Source: Leifsonia sp. Leaf336 (lineage in GTDB: Bacteria > Actinomycetota > Actinomycetes > Actinomycetales > Microbacteriaceae). Taken from it: DNA of 64,000 bases. The notes beneath the pieces were generated by a model. That model was not told the DNA's origin, searched no databases, and saw only the letters and a program-made list of their open reading frames with translations. Below, piece after piece: positions 49,807 through 61,919 of this stretch; position 1 is the stretch's first letter, and every line of letters starts with the position of its first letter. Where the stretch lies: contig NZ_LMOZ01000001.1 in the NCBI RefSeq assembly GCF_001423695.1, forward strand, positions 186,001 through 250,000, read 5' to 3'. The position numbers and the translations under genes were made by a program.

Positions 49807-51363
49807 TCAGGGACGCGGGCGACGTGAGCGGCGGGGCGGGCGGGCGGCGACGACAGGGTGCGCGCCGGTGTAGCCCTCTCGGGCCTGTGCGATCGCCAGG
49901 ATGCGCGAGCGCTGCGCGTACCAGCCGACGATGAGCAGCGGGATGATGACGACCAGCGAGGCGACCGTGAACGTCCCCGTCGGGTAGTCGAACGCCATCA
50001 GCACGAGCACCGACACCAGGAACGCGAGCGTCAGATACGCCGTGAACGGCGCGCCGAAGAGCCGGAACGACGGCCGCGCGAGCTTGCCCTGCAACGACCA
50101 GCGGCGCAGCTGCATCTGGCAGAGGATGATCATCGCCCAGCTCGTGATGATGCCCAGGGAGGCGACGTTCAGCACGATGTTGAAGGCCTCCGCCGGCACG
50201 ATCAGGTTGAGGAACACGCCCAGCACACCGATGCTCGCGGTCAGCAGGATGCCGCCGTACGGCACGCCGCGGGAGTTCATCCGCGCGGTGAAGGCCGGCG
50301 CCGCACCGGTCTGCGCCATCGAGTGGAGGATACGGCCGGTCGAGTACATGCCGGCGTTCAAGCTCGACAGCGCCGCGGTCAGCACGACGAAGTTCATGGC
50401 CGACCCGACGATCGCGCTGAGCTGCGGGCCGCCGAGGTGGCTGAAGAACGTGACGAACGGGCTCTCGCTGCCGCTGTAGACGCTCGCGGGCAGCAGCAGG
50501 GCGAGCAGCAGGATCGAGCCGCAGTAGAACACCGCGATGCGGAAGACGACGCTGTTGATCGCCCGCGGCATGATCTTCTCCGGGTTCTCGGTCTCGCCCG
50601 CGGCGATGCCGACCAGCTCCACGCCCGCGTAGGCGAAGACGACGCCCTGCACGAGCACGATCGCCATCCCGATGGTCGCGACCCCGTGCGGCAGCAGCCA
50701 GCCGTTGGCGGCGAGCATCGGGAGGCCGGTCGGTCCTACATCGGTCGGCCAGCCGGCCGCGAGCACGACGATGCCCACGACCAGGAACGCGACCAGCGCA
50801 CTCACCTTGATGATCGCGAACCAGAACTCCATCTCGCCGAACACCTTCACCGAGATCAGGTTGAGACTGACGACGACGACCAGCGCGATGAGTGCGAGCA
50901 GCCACTGCGGCACCGAGGTGAACAGCTCCCAGTACTTCACATAGAGCGCGACCGCCGTGGAGTCGACGATCGCGGTCATGGCCCAGTTGAGGAAGTACAT
51001 CCACCCGGCGACGTACGCCATCTTCTCGCCGTAGAACTCGCGTGCGTACGACACGAACGATCCCGACGACGGCCGGTGCAGCACCAGCTCGCCGAGCGCA
51101 CGGAGCACCAGGAACGCGAAGAAGCCGCAGACCGCGTAGACCAGCACCAGCAGCGGTCCGCCCTGCTCGAGCCTCCCGCCGGCGCCGAGGAAGAGGCCGG
51201 TGCCGATGGCGCCGCCGATCGCGATCATCTGCAGCTGCCGCGACGACAGCGACTTGTGGTAGCCCTCCTGCTCGCTGGCGAAGTCCTGCACGGCCTGGGA
51301 GACGTCGCCCAAGTGCTCGCGTCGGTTCTCCAGCTCGTCCGCCGGGTCGTGTGGTGTGCTCAT
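49807..51363 (-). CDS. Amino acid permease (AnsP/CycA-like, APC family)
   Basis: 518 residues, about 12 membrane segments. The ATG at 51363 is followed by a long acidic N-terminus and then [23 protein letters not shown], the hallmark of the amino-acid transporter (AAT) branch. Later [15 protein letters not shown] and [20 protein letters not shown] are also typical. D-serine/alanine/glycine or asparagine are the usual substrates; the specific one is not decided. The open frame beyond 51363 is a shadow. Confidence 0.9.
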   Translation of the reverse strand: MSTPHDPADELENRREHLGDVSQAVQDFASEQEGYHKSLSSRQLQMIAIGGAIGTGLFLGAGGRLEQGGPLLVLVYAVCGFFAFLVLRALGELVLHRPSSGSFVSYAREFYGEKMAYVAGWMYFLNWAMTAIVDSTAVALYVKYWELFTSVPQWLLALIALVVVVSLNLISVKVFGEMEFWFAIIKVSALVAFLVVGIVVLAAGWPTDVGPTGLPMLAANGWLLPHGVATIGMAIVLVQGVVFAYAGVELVGIAAGETENPEKIMPRAINSVVFRIAVFYCGSILLLALLLPASVYSGSESPFVTFFSHLGGPQLSAIVGSAMNFVVLTAALSSLNAGMYSTGRILHSMAQTGAAPAFTARMNSRGVPYGGILLTASIGVLGVFLNLIVPAEAFNIVLNVASLGIITSWAMIILCQMQLRRWSLQGKLARPSFRLFGAPFTAYLTLAFLVSVLVLMAFDYPTGTFTVASLVVIIPLLIVGWYAQRSRILAIAQAREGYTGAHPVVAARPPRRSRRPRP

Positions 51364-51449
51364 CGCGGCCTTCCCATGGTCCGGACGCCTACAGTACCCG
51401 TGCGCGACCCGTCCTCCGCAAGACCCCGCCGAGTGGAGGCGCACGGCCG

Positions 51450-52295
51450 TCAGGCGATCGCGAGCATCCCTGCGGCCGCGATCGCCAGCACCAGCCCGAC
51501 CCATTGCACGGGCGCGATGCGCTCGCGCAGCACCACCGCCGCGAGCACGATGGTGCCCGCGGGATAGAGCGCGACCAGTACGGAGATCGTGGCCAGGTCG
51601 CCGGCTCGCAGCCCGATCAGGATGAGGGTGTTCGCCGAGGCGTCCAGGAGGCCGGAGCCGATCGCGAGCAGCACGCCCTGCCGGGTGAACCTCCTGGTCG
51701 CGCCGCGGAGCGCGAGGAGGCCGACGACCGTCCACATGATGAGGGCGTTCACCGTGCGGTTGGCGACCAGCGGCACCAGGCCCGAGTCGGCCGGAGTCTG
51801 GTCGAGCACGATGAGGAAGACGCCGATGAGCGCGCCGGCAGCGACCGCCAGCCCGAGCGCGCGGGCGCTGGGCCGCACGGCGCCGCGCTCCGGCACGAAG
51901 CCCACGAGCACGACCGCGACGAGCGCGAGCGCGATCGCCACGTAGCCGATCGGCGCGAAGCGGTCGCCTCCCAGCAGCCCCCACGTCAACGGGAGGAGCG
52001 CCGAGACCAGGGCGGTGAGCGGCGACAGGATGCTCATCGGGCCGATCGCGAGGCAGGCGTAGAGCAGCGCGACGGCGGCGGCGCCGATCGCTCCGGAGGC
52101 CGCGCCCCAGCCGAGCGCGGCGGCCGACCAGGTGCCTCCGACGAGCGGCAGCGCGACGAGCAGCAGCGCCAAGCCGCTGACCGCGCCGACGGCTGTGGTT
52201 CGCAGCGGGCCGATCACGCGGGACGCGACGCCGCCGACGAAGTCGGCCGAGCCGTAGACGAGAGCGCTGATCAGGCCGAGGATCGCGCTCGGCAT
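51450..52295 (-). CDS. EamA/DMT superfamily transporter
   Basis: 281 residues, about ten helices in two EamA repeats. The second ends with the family-typical [31 protein letters not shown]. The ATG at 52295 shares one base with the stop of the upstream reductase (TGATG), so the two are coupled. Likely a metabolite exporter; the substrate is unknown. Confidence 0.88.
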   Translation of the reverse strand: MPSAILGLISALVYGSADFVGGVASRVIGPLRTTAVGAVSGLALLLVALPLVGGTWSAAALGWGAASGAIGAAAVALLYACLAIGPMSILSPLTALVSALLPLTWGLLGGDRFAPIGYVAIALALVAVVLVGFVPERGAVRPSARALGLAVAAGALIGVFLIVLDQTPADSGLVPLVANRTVNALIMWTVVGLLALRGATRRFTRQGVLLAIGSGLLDASANTLILIGLRAGDLATISVLVALYPAGTIVLAAVVLRERIAPVQWVGLVLAIAAAGMLAIA

Positions 52296-52864
52296 CAGCT
52301 CCGGGCCAGCCGGTAGACGTGCAGCACCGCGTCGCTGGAGAAGCGTTGCAGCCCGGCGAGCTCGTAGGCCCATTTGCTGCGGTCGTCCGGGAAGATCCGT
52401 GCGCCTCCGCCGACCAGCACCGGGTAGACGAGGAGGCGCAGCTCGTCGACGAGACCCCACACCAGGAGGGCGCGGGCGAGCGTAGCACTGCCGGCGACCA
52501 GGATCGGGCCGCCGTCGCCCTCCCTGAGCGCGGCGATGCCGTCACGGACGCCGTGCGTCGTGTCGAGCCGGGTCGCGTTCCAGCCGAGGTCGTCGGTGCG
52601 CGTCGTGACCACGGTCTTGGGCATCGCGTTCATCTTCTCGGCGAAGTCGCCCTCGCGGGGAGGCCAGGCCTCCGCGAACTGCTCGAAGGTGCGCCGCCCG
52701 AGGAGGAGCGAGTCGGCGTCACGGGTCTCCTGCAGCTTGAAGGCGAACAGGTCGTCGGCGGCGTACGGCATGGTCCAGCCCGCGTGCCGATGGCTCGTCT
52801 CGCCGCCCGGCGCTTCGACGACGCCGTCGAGCGTGAGGAACTCGGACACGATGAGCTGCCGCAT
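52295..52864 (-). CDS. Dihydrofolate reductase/RibD C-terminal domain family protein
   Basis: 189 residues from the ATG at 52864. The opening [19 protein letters not shown], then [16 protein letters not shown], and the late [20 protein letters not shown] are typical of stand-alone RibD_C/YyaP reductases that bind NADPH. The natural substrate of this group is not established. It is coupled to the EamA transporter gene. Confidence 0.9.
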   Translation of the reverse strand: MRQLIVSEFLTLDGVVEAPGGETSHRHAGWTMPYAADDLFAFKLQETRDADSLLLGRRTFEQFAEAWPPREGDFAEKMNAMPKTVVTTRTDDLGWNATRLDTTHGVRDGIAALREGDGGPILVAGSATLARALLVWGLVDELRLLVYPVLVGGGARIFPDDRSKWAYELAGLQRFSSDAVLHVYRLARS

Positions 52865-53010
52865 GCGCCCGATCGTAGCGGAGCGGCCGAACCCGCTGCA
52901 GTCGGTGTTCCTCCACAGCGGCGGTTCCTCAACAGTCGTGGGAGGCCGCGGACTCTCCACAGATCCGGCGCCCGGGCCCTGCGGTCAGCGGCGCTCGTTA
53001 CGATCGAGGA

Positions 53011-55017
<2,007 letters not shown>

Positions 55018-55346
55018 GGGCGGCTGCCGGCCTCCGGCTGCCGGCCTCCGGCCTCCGACCATGGCTCCCGGCCTCCGTCGCCGGCGCGCGCGCCGGCCCG
55101 CAGCCAACGGAGGACATCCACCCCGGTCCGCGCCGCATTTCCTCCGACAGCCGTCGCCGCGCCGCACCACGCGCCGAATCTCCTCCGCTTCCCACAGCCC
55201 GCGGATCGCACTCCCGCCGGCCGAAACCGGCGTCTTCGGCCTCGGCAACGGAGGAACCGTATGGCGACGCGCCGTGCAGTGGCGGCCAGCGGAGGAGATC
55301 AAGAGCGCGAATGGGCGGATCTCCTCCGATGCAGTCGACCGCGCCC
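55018..55346. other. 329-bp gene-free gap rich in dyads
   Basis: No convincing gene lies between recQ and the DeoR gene. The gap starts with two tandem 14-nt units GGCTGCCGGCCTCC (55022-55049) and partial copies, then the perfect 16-bp palindrome CCGGCGCGCGCGCCGG (55081-55096), then three pairs of GGAGGA-type arms (55108-55328). Short ORFs here are on both strands, lack ribosome sites and follow the repeats. Confidence 0.6.
55108..55328. repeat. Cluster of GGAGGAGAT-type inverted repeats
   Basis: Six arms pair as: CGGAGGACAT (55108-55117) with ATTTCCTCCG (55137-55146); GAATCTCCTCCG (55176-55187) with CGGAGGAACCG (55249-55259); CGGAGGAGATC (55290-55300) with GGATCTCCTCCG (55317-55328). The last pair has the same arms as the perfect repeat at 1632-1680. 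The cluster lies between convergent recQ and DeoR genes. Confidence 0.6.
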
Positions 55347-56159
55347 CTACGCGTCCGCGACCACGACCTCCACGCCGGCTGCGCGCAGCCGGTCGAGCTC
55401 GTCGGGGTCGGCCGACCTGTCGGTGATGATGAGCGCGACCTGGTGGAGGTCGGCGATGGGAGCCAGCGCCACATTGCCGATCTTGGAGCCGTCGGCGACG
55501 ACGACGGTGCGCTGCGCCTTGGCCACCATGGCCCGGTTGGTGCGCGCCTCGGTCTCGTCGTGGGTGGTGACCCCCGAGCCGACGCTGATGCCGTCCGCGC
55601 CGAGGATCGCCGTGCCGACGTTGACGGCGTTGAACGTGTTCTCGGCGATGGCCCCGACCAGCTCGAGCGATTGCGGGCGCAGGAAGCCGCCCGTCATCAC
55701 GACCCGGACGCCCGCGAACCCCGAGAGGAGGTTGGCGATCGTCAGCGAGTTGGTGACCACCGTGATCTCGCGGTGGTTCGCCAGCGCACGGGCCACGCTC
55801 GCGGTGGTGGTCCCTCCGCTGAGCGCGACGACGTGACGCTCGGCGGGGAGGCGTGCGACCATCGCTTTGGCGATGGCGCGCTTGGCCTCCTGGAAGCGGG
55901 TGTCGCGCAGGGCGACCGGGAGCTCCTGGCCGCGCTCGAGCGCCGCCGCGCCGCCGTGAGTGCGCAGGAGCAGCTGCTGGTCGGCGAGGTCCGAAAGGTC
56001 GCGCCGCGCGGTCGGCGCCGAGATGTCGAGCGTCTCCGAGAGCTCGGCGAGGCTGATCGAGCCGCGCTCCGACACCAGCTCGAGGATCTCGAGCATGCGG
56101 CGGGCGCGGCGACCCGAGCTGACGCGGGCGATCGCCGATTCGGCGGACGGAGCGACCAT
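55347..56159 (-). CDS. DeoR family transcriptional regulator
   Basis: 270 residues. N-terminal winged HTH ISLAELSETLDISAPTARRD; the C-terminal DeoR sugar-phosphate-sensor domain has VVALSGGTTTASVARALANH and NVGTAILGADGISVGSGVTTHDE. It is divergent from the GH4 gene and probably represses the 56.2-62.9 kb locus, with a sugar phosphate as inducer. Confidence 0.92.
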   Translation of the reverse strand: MVAPSAESAIARVSSGRRARRMLEILELVSERGSISLAELSETLDISAPTARRDLSDLADQQLLLRTHGGAAALERGQELPVALRDTRFQEAKRAIAKAMVARLPAERHVVALSGGTTTASVARALANHREITVVTNSLTIANLLSGFAGVRVVMTGGFLRPQSLELVGAIAENTFNAVNVGTAILGADGISVGSGVTTHDETEARTNRAMVAKAQRTVVVADGSKIGNVALAPIADLHQVALIITDRSADPDELDRLRAAGVEVVVADA

Positions 56160-56194
56160 TGCAGTGTCCCTTTCGAGCGACTCGTCAGCGAAGC

Positions 56195-56244
56195 GATCAA
56201 CCGATCAACTGATGTGATCACTTTAGGCGCTATTCGATCATAAT
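56195..56244. promoter_or_regulatory. DeoR-type operator cluster and GH4 promoter
   Basis: Four GATCA elements at 56195, 56203, 56216 and 56236 lie between the divergent DeoR and GH4 genes; repeated short elements are usual for DeoR regulators. CATAAT at 56239-56244 is a likely -10 for the GH4 gene, which excludes the ATG at 56243 as its start. Confidence 0.5.
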
Positions 56245-56281
56245 GTTGCGCGGAGTGAACACCATACCGCAGGATCGCCCC

Positions 56282-57610
56282 ATGCCTCAGATTGTTTTCC
56301 TCGGTGCCGGCAGTGTCGTCTTCACCCGTCAGCTGCTCGCCGATCTGTTCCGTTTCGACGACCTCCCGACGCTGCGGATCGTCCTCCACGACATCGACGC
56401 CGAGCGCCTCGCCGTCGCCGCGGCGACCGCCGAGCAGCTGGTCGAGCGGTTCGGGAGGACGGCCGAGCTCGTCGCCACCCTCGACCGCCGCGAGGCTCTC
56501 GCCGGCGCGGACTTCGTGATCAACATGATCCAGGTCGGCGGCATCGACGCCACGCGCATCGACCTGGAGGTCCCCGCGGCCGCCGGCCTCCTGCAGACCA
56601 TCGGCGACACCACCGGCGTCGGCGGTGTGTTCCGCGGGCTGCGCACGTTCCCCGTGCTGTCGGGCATCGCCGCCGACATGCTCGACCTGTGCCCGGACGC
56701 CTGGTTCCTCAACTACACGAACCCGATGGCGATGAACGTCTGGTGGATGTCGGTCGTCGCGCCGTCGATCAAGACCGTCGGGCTCTGCCACAGCGTCTAC
56801 TGGACGGTGCACGACCTCTGCGAGCTCATCGGGGTGCCGATGGAGGGCACCCACTATCGCGCCGCCGGCGTCAACCACCAGGCCTGGCTGGTCGAGTGGT
56901 CGCGCGACGGCGAAGACCTCTATCCGCTGCTCCGGGAGGCCATCGAGCGCGACCCCGAGCTGCGCCGTCGCGTGCGCGTCGAGATCTTCGAGCGCATCGG
57001 CTTCTACCCGACCGAGACCAGCGAGCACTCGTCGGAGTACCTCTCCTGGTTCCTGCGCGACCCCGAGCAGATCGAGCGCTTCCGCCTGCGTCCCTTGGAG
57101 TACGTCGGCATCTCGGAGGAGAACGTCGCCGAGTTCGAGCACGCCAAGGCCGCGCTCGCCGCGGGCGAGCCGCTGGAGCTGGAGGAGGGCGCCGCCGAGT
57201 ACGCGCCGCAGGTCATCCACTCGATCCTCACCGGAACCGAGCGCATCATCCACGCGAACGTCGTCAACCGCGGCCTGATCGGCAACCTGCCCGAGGGTGC
57301 GGTAGTGGAGGTGCCGAGCCGCGTCGACGCGGACGGCGTGCACCCGCTGCCGTTCGGCGACATCCCGCCGCAGGGCGCAGCGCTCAACCGCACCTACCTG
57401 TCGGTGGCCGAGCTCGCGGTGGAGGCCGCCCGCGCCGGCGACCCGGCCCTCGTGCGCCGCGCGGTGCTCACCGACCCGAACGCGAGCTCGTCGCTGACGC
57501 CCGAGCAGCTCTGGGCGCTGTGCGACGAGTTGACCCTCCGCCACGCCGCACGACTCCCCGTCGCGCTCGGCGGCACGCTCGAGTCATCGAGCCTGCAGGC
57601 AGCGAACTGA
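56282..57610 (+). CDS. GH4 alpha-galactosidase/alpha-glucosidase (MelA-like)
   Basis: 442 residues from the ATG at 56282 (AGGA 7 nt upstream). The NAD-binding loop IVFLGAGSVVFT (8-11 GAGS), the Mn-binding pair Cys169-His170 in GLCHSVYWT and His199 in GVNHQAW define GH4, which uses NAD and Mn2+ in an oxidation-elimination mechanism. The CHSV motif fits the alpha-galactosidase branch. Cytoplasmic. First gene of the DeoR-linked locus. Confidence 0.92.
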   Translation: MPQIVFLGAGSVVFTRQLLADLFRFDDLPTLRIVLHDIDAERLAVAAATAEQLVERFGRTAELVATLDRREALAGADFVINMIQVGGIDATRIDLEVPAAAGLLQTIGDTTGVGGVFRGLRTFPVLSGIAADMLDLCPDAWFLNYTNPMAMNVWWMSVVAPSIKTVGLCHSVYWTVHDLCELIGVPMEGTHYRAAGVNHQAWLVEWSRDGEDLYPLLREAIERDPELRRRVRVEIFERIGFYPTETSEHSSEYLSWFLRDPEQIERFRLRPLEYVGISEENVAEFEHAKAALAAGEPLELEEGAAEYAPQVIHSILTGTERIIHANVVNRGLIGNLPEGAVVEVPSRVDADGVHPLPFGDIPPQGAALNRTYLSVAELAVEAARAGDPALVRRAVLTDPNASSSLTPEQLWALCDELTLRHAARLPVALGGTLESSSLQAAN

Positions 57611-57625
57611 TAGCCGTTCGAAACA

Positions 57626-57654
57626 CGTTTGTTACAAACGATCACTCAGAGTGA
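57626..57654. promoter_or_regulatory. Two perfect dyads before the SIS/ABC operon
   Basis: CGTTTGTTACAAACG (57626-57640) and TCACTCAGAGTGA (57642-57654) are perfect palindromes set 1 bp apart, 16 bp after the GH4 stop. A related CGTTGTCAAACG follows at 57671-57682. Probable regulator sites for an internal promoter of the SIS-transporter genes. Confidence 0.5.
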
Positions 57655-57762
57655 GCGAACTGAACGGTTTCGTTGTCAAACGCTCAACCACCAGCCAATG
57701 ATGAAGAAGGCGCGACGCCGCGACACCCGCGCATCGCGCAGCACCGCACGAAGGAGCACCCC

Positions 57763-58644
57763 GTGACACTGACCTCCCGCGAGATCGACAGCCAGCCCGC
57801 CGTCTGGCGCGAAGCACTCGACCGCCACGCCGACCGCGCGCGCGACCTGCTCACCCTGCCGGGTGCGCGCGTGCTCGTCCTCGGCTGCGGCACGTCGGCG
57901 TTCGTCGCCGAGTCGTTCGCGGCACTGCGCGAGGGCGCCGGCTTCGGGATGACCGACGCTGCCTACGCGTCGGAGCCGTGGCCGTGGCGCGATTACGACG
58001 CGGTCGTCGTGCTCAGCCGCTCGGGCACCACGACCGAGGCGATCGAGGCCATCGACGGCCTGCCCGAGGGCGTCCGCGTGATCGCCGTCACCGGTGTCGC
58101 CGACTCGCCCGTCGCCGAGCGCGCGGACGACGTGCTGCTTCTCGACTTCGCCGACGAGGAGTCGGTCGTGCAGACGCGCTTCCCCACCACCTTCCTGGTG
58201 CTCGCCCGCTCCGCCTTCGGCGAGGACGTCAGCGGCCTCCCCGCAGAGGCCGAGGCCGCGCTCGCCCAGCCGCTCGGTCTCGACACCGCGTCGCTCGAGC
58301 ACTTCGTCTACCTCGGCAGCGGCTGGACTTACGGGCTGGCCCAGGAGGCAGCGCTCAAGATCCGGGAGGCCGCTCAGGCCTGGGCGGAGTCGTACCCGCT
58401 GCTCGACTACCGGCACGGCCCGCTCGCGGTCGCCGGCGAGAAGTCCCTGGTCTGGATCATCGGCCGCAGCGAGCCCAGCCTCGTGGAGGACATCGAGCGC
58501 GTCGGCGCTACCGTGCGCACCAGCAGCCACGACCCGCTCGTCGAGCTCGCGAATGCGCAGCGACTCGCGGTGGCCATCGCCGCCCACCGCGGCCTCGACC
58601 CCGACAACCCCCGCCACCTGACCCGCTCGATCGTGCTCGGCTGA
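57763..58644 (+). CDS. SIS domain sugar isomerase/deaminase-like protein (AgaS/GlmS-like)
   Basis: 293 residues from GTG 57763, with AAGGAG 7 nt upstream. Two SIS domains: the first has VLGCGTSAFVAE (41-45 GCGTS) and VVLSRSGTTTEAIEA; the second has YLGSGWTYGLAQEAALKIRE and PLLDYRHGPLA, as in GlmS isomerase domains and AgaS. No glutaminase domain. It probably isomerises or deaminates an amino-sugar phosphate or ketose phosphate made in this locus. Confidence 0.9.
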   Translation: MTLTSREIDSQPAVWREALDRHADRARDLLTLPGARVLVLGCGTSAFVAESFAALREGAGFGMTDAAYASEPWPWRDYDAVVVLSRSGTTTEAIEAIDGLPEGVRVIAVTGVADSPVAERADDVLLLDFADEESVVQTRFPTTFLVLARSAFGEDVSGLPAEAEAALAQPLGLDTASLEHFVYLGSGWTYGLAQEAALKIREAAQAWAESYPLLDYRHGPLAVAGEKSLVWIIGRSEPSLVEDIERVGATVRTSSHDPLVELANAQRLAVAIAAHRGLDPDNPRHLTRSIVLG

Positions 58645-58706
58645 CCGACCCGCCCACCGCCCAGCCCCCGCCCCAGCCGACGCAGACCACCCGAGAGGAA
58701 CCGAAG

Positions 58707-60053
58707 ATGCTACCTCGCCCCCCGAAGCACACCGGACCAGCCCGCAGCACGGTCCGCCGCCACGCCCTCCGCACCGCCGCCGCCCTCACCGCGACCGCCG
58801 CCCTCGTGGCGCTCGCCGGCTGTAGCGGCACACAGGGCGCGACCACCCTCGACAAGTCCGCCAAGGTCACGATCCAGGTGTGGTCGGGGCAGGCCGACGC
58901 TGCAGAGAAGTCGATCGAGGCGCTCGCGAAGGAGTTCGAGAAGGACCACCCGAACGTCACCATCGATCTGTCGCCGGGCGCCTCCTCGACCGACGGGCTG
59001 CTGCAGAAGCTGTCCGCCGGGTTCGCCGGCAACCAGTACCCCGACATGTCGTACGCGTTCGGCTCCTGGGCCGGCCAGCTGGAGGCCTCCGGCCGCACGC
59101 TCGACATCTCCGCCGACGTCAAGAAGCCGGGCGTCAACTGGGACGAGTTCACCGCGGCCGCCCGCGGCACCGCGCAGCCCTCCGGCTCGAAGATCATCGG
59201 CTTCCCGGCCGTCGTCGACAACATCGGCCTCCTCTACAACAAGACGCTGTTCGACAAGGCCGGCATGGCGTACCCGACCGCCGACTGGACCTGGGACGAC
59301 TTCCGCGCGGCGGCGAAGAAGCTGACCGACCCGGCGAACCACGTCTACGGCTACGGCTACTCCGTCTCGGGCAGCGAAGAGACGACCTGGCAGTTCTGGC
59401 CGCACCTGTGGCAGAACGGCGGGTCGATCCTGAACAGCGACGGCAAGGCCGCGTTCAACTCCACCGCCGGCGACGACGCGCTCACCTTCCTGCGCTCGAT
59501 GGCGGTCGACGACAAGAGCGTGTACCTCGACCAGACCGACGAGAAGTTCGGGCAGCTGTTCGTTAGCAACCGCATCGGGATGATCACCTCCGGCCCGTGG
59601 GAGCTCTCGGACCTGAAGACCGGCGGCACGAAGTACGGCGTCGTGCAGCTCCCGGGCACGAAGGGCGACCACCAGACGGTGTCGGGCCCCGACATCTGGG
59701 CGCTGTTCGACCACCACGACAAGAACCGCGCCTACTGGGCGACCCAGTTCGCCCAGTGGCTGACCTCGGCGCAGCAGGACGAGCGCTTCAACGTGGCTCT
59801 CGGCAACCTCCCGCTTCGTAGCTCCGAGGCGTCATCGGAGGCCGTCGCGAAGCAGACCGCCGAGTACCCCGGCTACGACGTCTTCGTGGCCAACTCCAAG
59901 AACGTCAAGGAGACGCGCCCGACGACCGAGAGCTACGCATCGCTGTCGGTCGCGATCGGCAAGTCGATCTCGCAGGTGCTGCAGGGCCAGGGCGAGCCGG
60001 GCCCCGCGCTCGATCAGGCCGCCAAGACGGCCGATGCCCAGGCGAAGAAGTAG
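58707..60053 (+). CDS. Sugar ABC transporter substrate-binding lipoprotein
   Basis: 448 residues; ATG 58707 with GAGAGGAA upstream. The signal peptide ends in lipobox LAGC (Cys39) after a long Arg-rich n-region. The mature part begins VTIQVWSGQADAAEKSIEAL and has the family-typical SNRIGMITSGPWELSDLKTG. First component of the CUT1 transporter of the GH4 locus; the ligand is probably an alpha-galactoside or amino sugar (inference). Confidence 0.92.
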   Translation: MLPRPPKHTGPARSTVRRHALRTAAALTATAALVALAGCSGTQGATTLDKSAKVTIQVWSGQADAAEKSIEALAKEFEKDHPNVTIDLSPGASSTDGLLQKLSAGFAGNQYPDMSYAFGSWAGQLEASGRTLDISADVKKPGVNWDEFTAAARGTAQPSGSKIIGFPAVVDNIGLLYNKTLFDKAGMAYPTADWTWDDFRAAAKKLTDPANHVYGYGYSVSGSEETTWQFWPHLWQNGGSILNSDGKAAFNSTAGDDALTFLRSMAVDDKSVYLDQTDEKFGQLFVSNRIGMITSGPWELSDLKTGGTKYGVVQLPGTKGDHQTVSGPDIWALFDHHDKNRAYWATQFAQWLTSAQQDERFNVALGNLPLRSSEASSEAVAKQTAEYPGYDVFVANSKNVKETRPTTESYASLSVAIGKSISQVLQGQGEPGPALDQAAKTADAQAKK

Positions 60054-60072
60054 GAACGCGGAGCACCTCCCC

Positions 60073-61029
60073 ATGGCAGACATGACCGTGCCGCGACCCG
60101 GGTCGCCCGCGAAGCGGGCGCCGGTGGATGCCCAGCGCAGCCGCGCCCGCCGCAAGCAGGGGCTGACCTCGGCCCTCACCGGGTGGGGGTTCGTCGCCCC
60201 GGCGACCATCATCATCCTGGGACTGTCGATCTTCCCGGCGCTCTGGGCCTTCGTGCTGTCGTTCCAGAGCTGGGACGGCTTCAGTCAGGCGACCTGGGTG
60301 GGAGGTCAGAACTACGCCGACCTGCTGAGCGACGCCGATTTCGGCAACGCGGTGCTCAACACGGTGGGCTTCACGCTGCTGTTCGTTCCGGCCTCGGTGC
60401 TGCTCGGGCTGTTCCTCGCGGTCGCGCTGAACCGGCGCATCCGCTGGATGGGCTTCTACCGCACGGCGATCTTCGTCCCGTTCGTGGCCTCCGCGGCGTC
60501 GACCGGCATCCTGTCGACGTACCTGTTCAGCCCGCAGTTCGGTCTGGTCAACAACGTGCTCCGGGTGCTCGGCCTCCCGCAGCAGGGCTGGCTCGACGAC
60601 CCGCACCAGGCCATGCTCGTCATCGCGATCATGTCGCTGTGGGGCGCCGCGGCGTTCACCACCGTGATCTACCTGGCGGCCCTCCAGGACGTGCCGGCCG
60701 ACCTGATCGAGGCTGCCCGCATCGACGGCGCGAACCGCTGGCAGACGTTCTGGCGGATCGTCTGGCCGCAGCTGGCTCCGGTGACGGTGTTCGTCACGAT
60801 CTGGCAGACGATCGAGGCCATCCAGCTCTTCGACCTCGTCTACACGACGACCAAGGGAGGCCCGCTGGGCTCCACGGAGACGATCGTGTACTTCCTCTAC
60901 GACAAGGCGTTCCACGCGCTGCAGTTCGGCTACGGCTCCGCGGCCGCCTACGTGCTGTTCGCGGTCACGCTGCTCATCACGATCGGCGTCGTGCTGTACT
61001 CCCGGCGCCGGGGATCGGAGGCGATCTGA
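60073..61029 (+). CDS. Carbohydrate ABC transporter permease, MalF type
   Basis: 318 residues from ATG 60073; an upstream in-frame start at 60034 lies inside the binding-protein gene and has no ribosome site. About six helices, EAA loop ADLIEAARIDGANRWQTFWR. Ends at 61029 sharing one base with the next start (TGATG). Confidence 0.93.
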   Translation: MADMTVPRPGSPAKRAPVDAQRSRARRKQGLTSALTGWGFVAPATIIILGLSIFPALWAFVLSFQSWDGFSQATWVGGQNYADLLSDADFGNAVLNTVGFTLLFVPASVLLGLFLAVALNRRIRWMGFYRTAIFVPFVASAASTGILSTYLFSPQFGLVNNVLRVLGLPQQGWLDDPHQAMLVIAIMSLWGAAAFTTVIYLAALQDVPADLIEAARIDGANRWQTFWRIVWPQLAPVTVFVTIWQTIEAIQLFDLVYTTTKGGPLGSTETIVYFLYDKAFHALQFGYGSAAAYVLFAVTLLITIGVVLYSRRRGSEAI

Positions 61030-61919
61030 TGGTCAGCGTCCTCGACCAGGTCTCGTCGGCGACCGAACGGGTCGCCGCGCAGAGCGGCAGCGGCCGGAGC
61101 AAGCGCAGGATGAGGTTCAGCGGGTGGCACTTCGTGCTGTTCCCGATCGCGGTCCTCTTCCTGGTGCCGTTCCTCCAGATGACGCTCGCGTCGTTCTCGC
61201 CCGCGAAGGAGCTGGTGGCCTTCCCGCCGCCGTTCTTCCCGTCGCACTTCACGCTCGACGGCTACACCAAGCTGTTCGGCACCACGGACATCATGCTGTG
61301 GCTCGGCAACACCGTCATCGTGTCGGGCACGGCGATCGTCTCGAACCTGGTGCTCTGCTCGCTGGCCGGCTACGGCTTCGCGCGGCTCAAGTTCGCCGGG
61401 CGCAACTTCGGCTTCCTGATGATCCTCGCGACCATCATGATCCCGACCCAGCTGCTGATGATCCCCACGTACATCCTGTTCGCGAACCTCGGCCTCCTGA
61501 ACGGACTGGGCGCCGCGATCGTGCCGTGGCTGGCGACGGCGTTCGGGATCTTCCTGATGCGGCAGTTCTTCCTCTCGCTCCCGGCGGAGCTGGAGGAGGC
61601 CGGCGCGATCGACGGCTGCAACCGCTGGCAGATCTTCTTCCGCATCGTGCTTCCGCTGGCCCGGCCGGCGCTCGCGACGCTCGCGATCTTCACGCTGCTG
61701 GGCGCCTGGAACGACCTGGTCTGGCCCCTCATCGCGATCAACAACCAGTCGGCGTTCACGCTGCAGCTGGGAATCGCGAACTTCCAGGGCATGCACCAGA
61801 CCGACTGGAGCCTGATCATGGCCGGCAACGTCATCGCGACCCTGCCGCTCATCCTGTTCTTCCTTTTCGCGCAGCGGCACTTCATCGCGACGATGACGTT
61901 CTCCGGGCTGAAGGGATGA
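61029..61919 (+). CDS. Carbohydrate ABC transporter permease, MalG type
   Basis: 296 residues, about six helices. EAA loop AELEEAGAIDGCNRWQIFFR, and the terminal AQRHFIATMTFSGLKG typical of the family. Coupled to the MalF-like gene upstream and to the kinase downstream (ATGA at 61916-61919). No ATPase gene in the locus, as in the 4-7 kb transporter. Confidence 0.93.
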   Translation: MVSVLDQVSSATERVAAQSGSGRSKRRMRFSGWHFVLFPIAVLFLVPFLQMTLASFSPAKELVAFPPPFFPSHFTLDGYTKLFGTTDIMLWLGNTVIVSGTAIVSNLVLCSLAGYGFARLKFAGRNFGFLMILATIMIPTQLLMIPTYILFANLGLLNGLGAAIVPWLATAFGIFLMRQFFLSLPAELEEAGAIDGCNRWQIFFRIVLPLARPALATLAIFTLLGAWNDLVWPLIAINNQSAFTLQLGIANFQGMHQTDWSLIMAGNVIATLPLILFFLFAQRHFIATMTFSGLKG

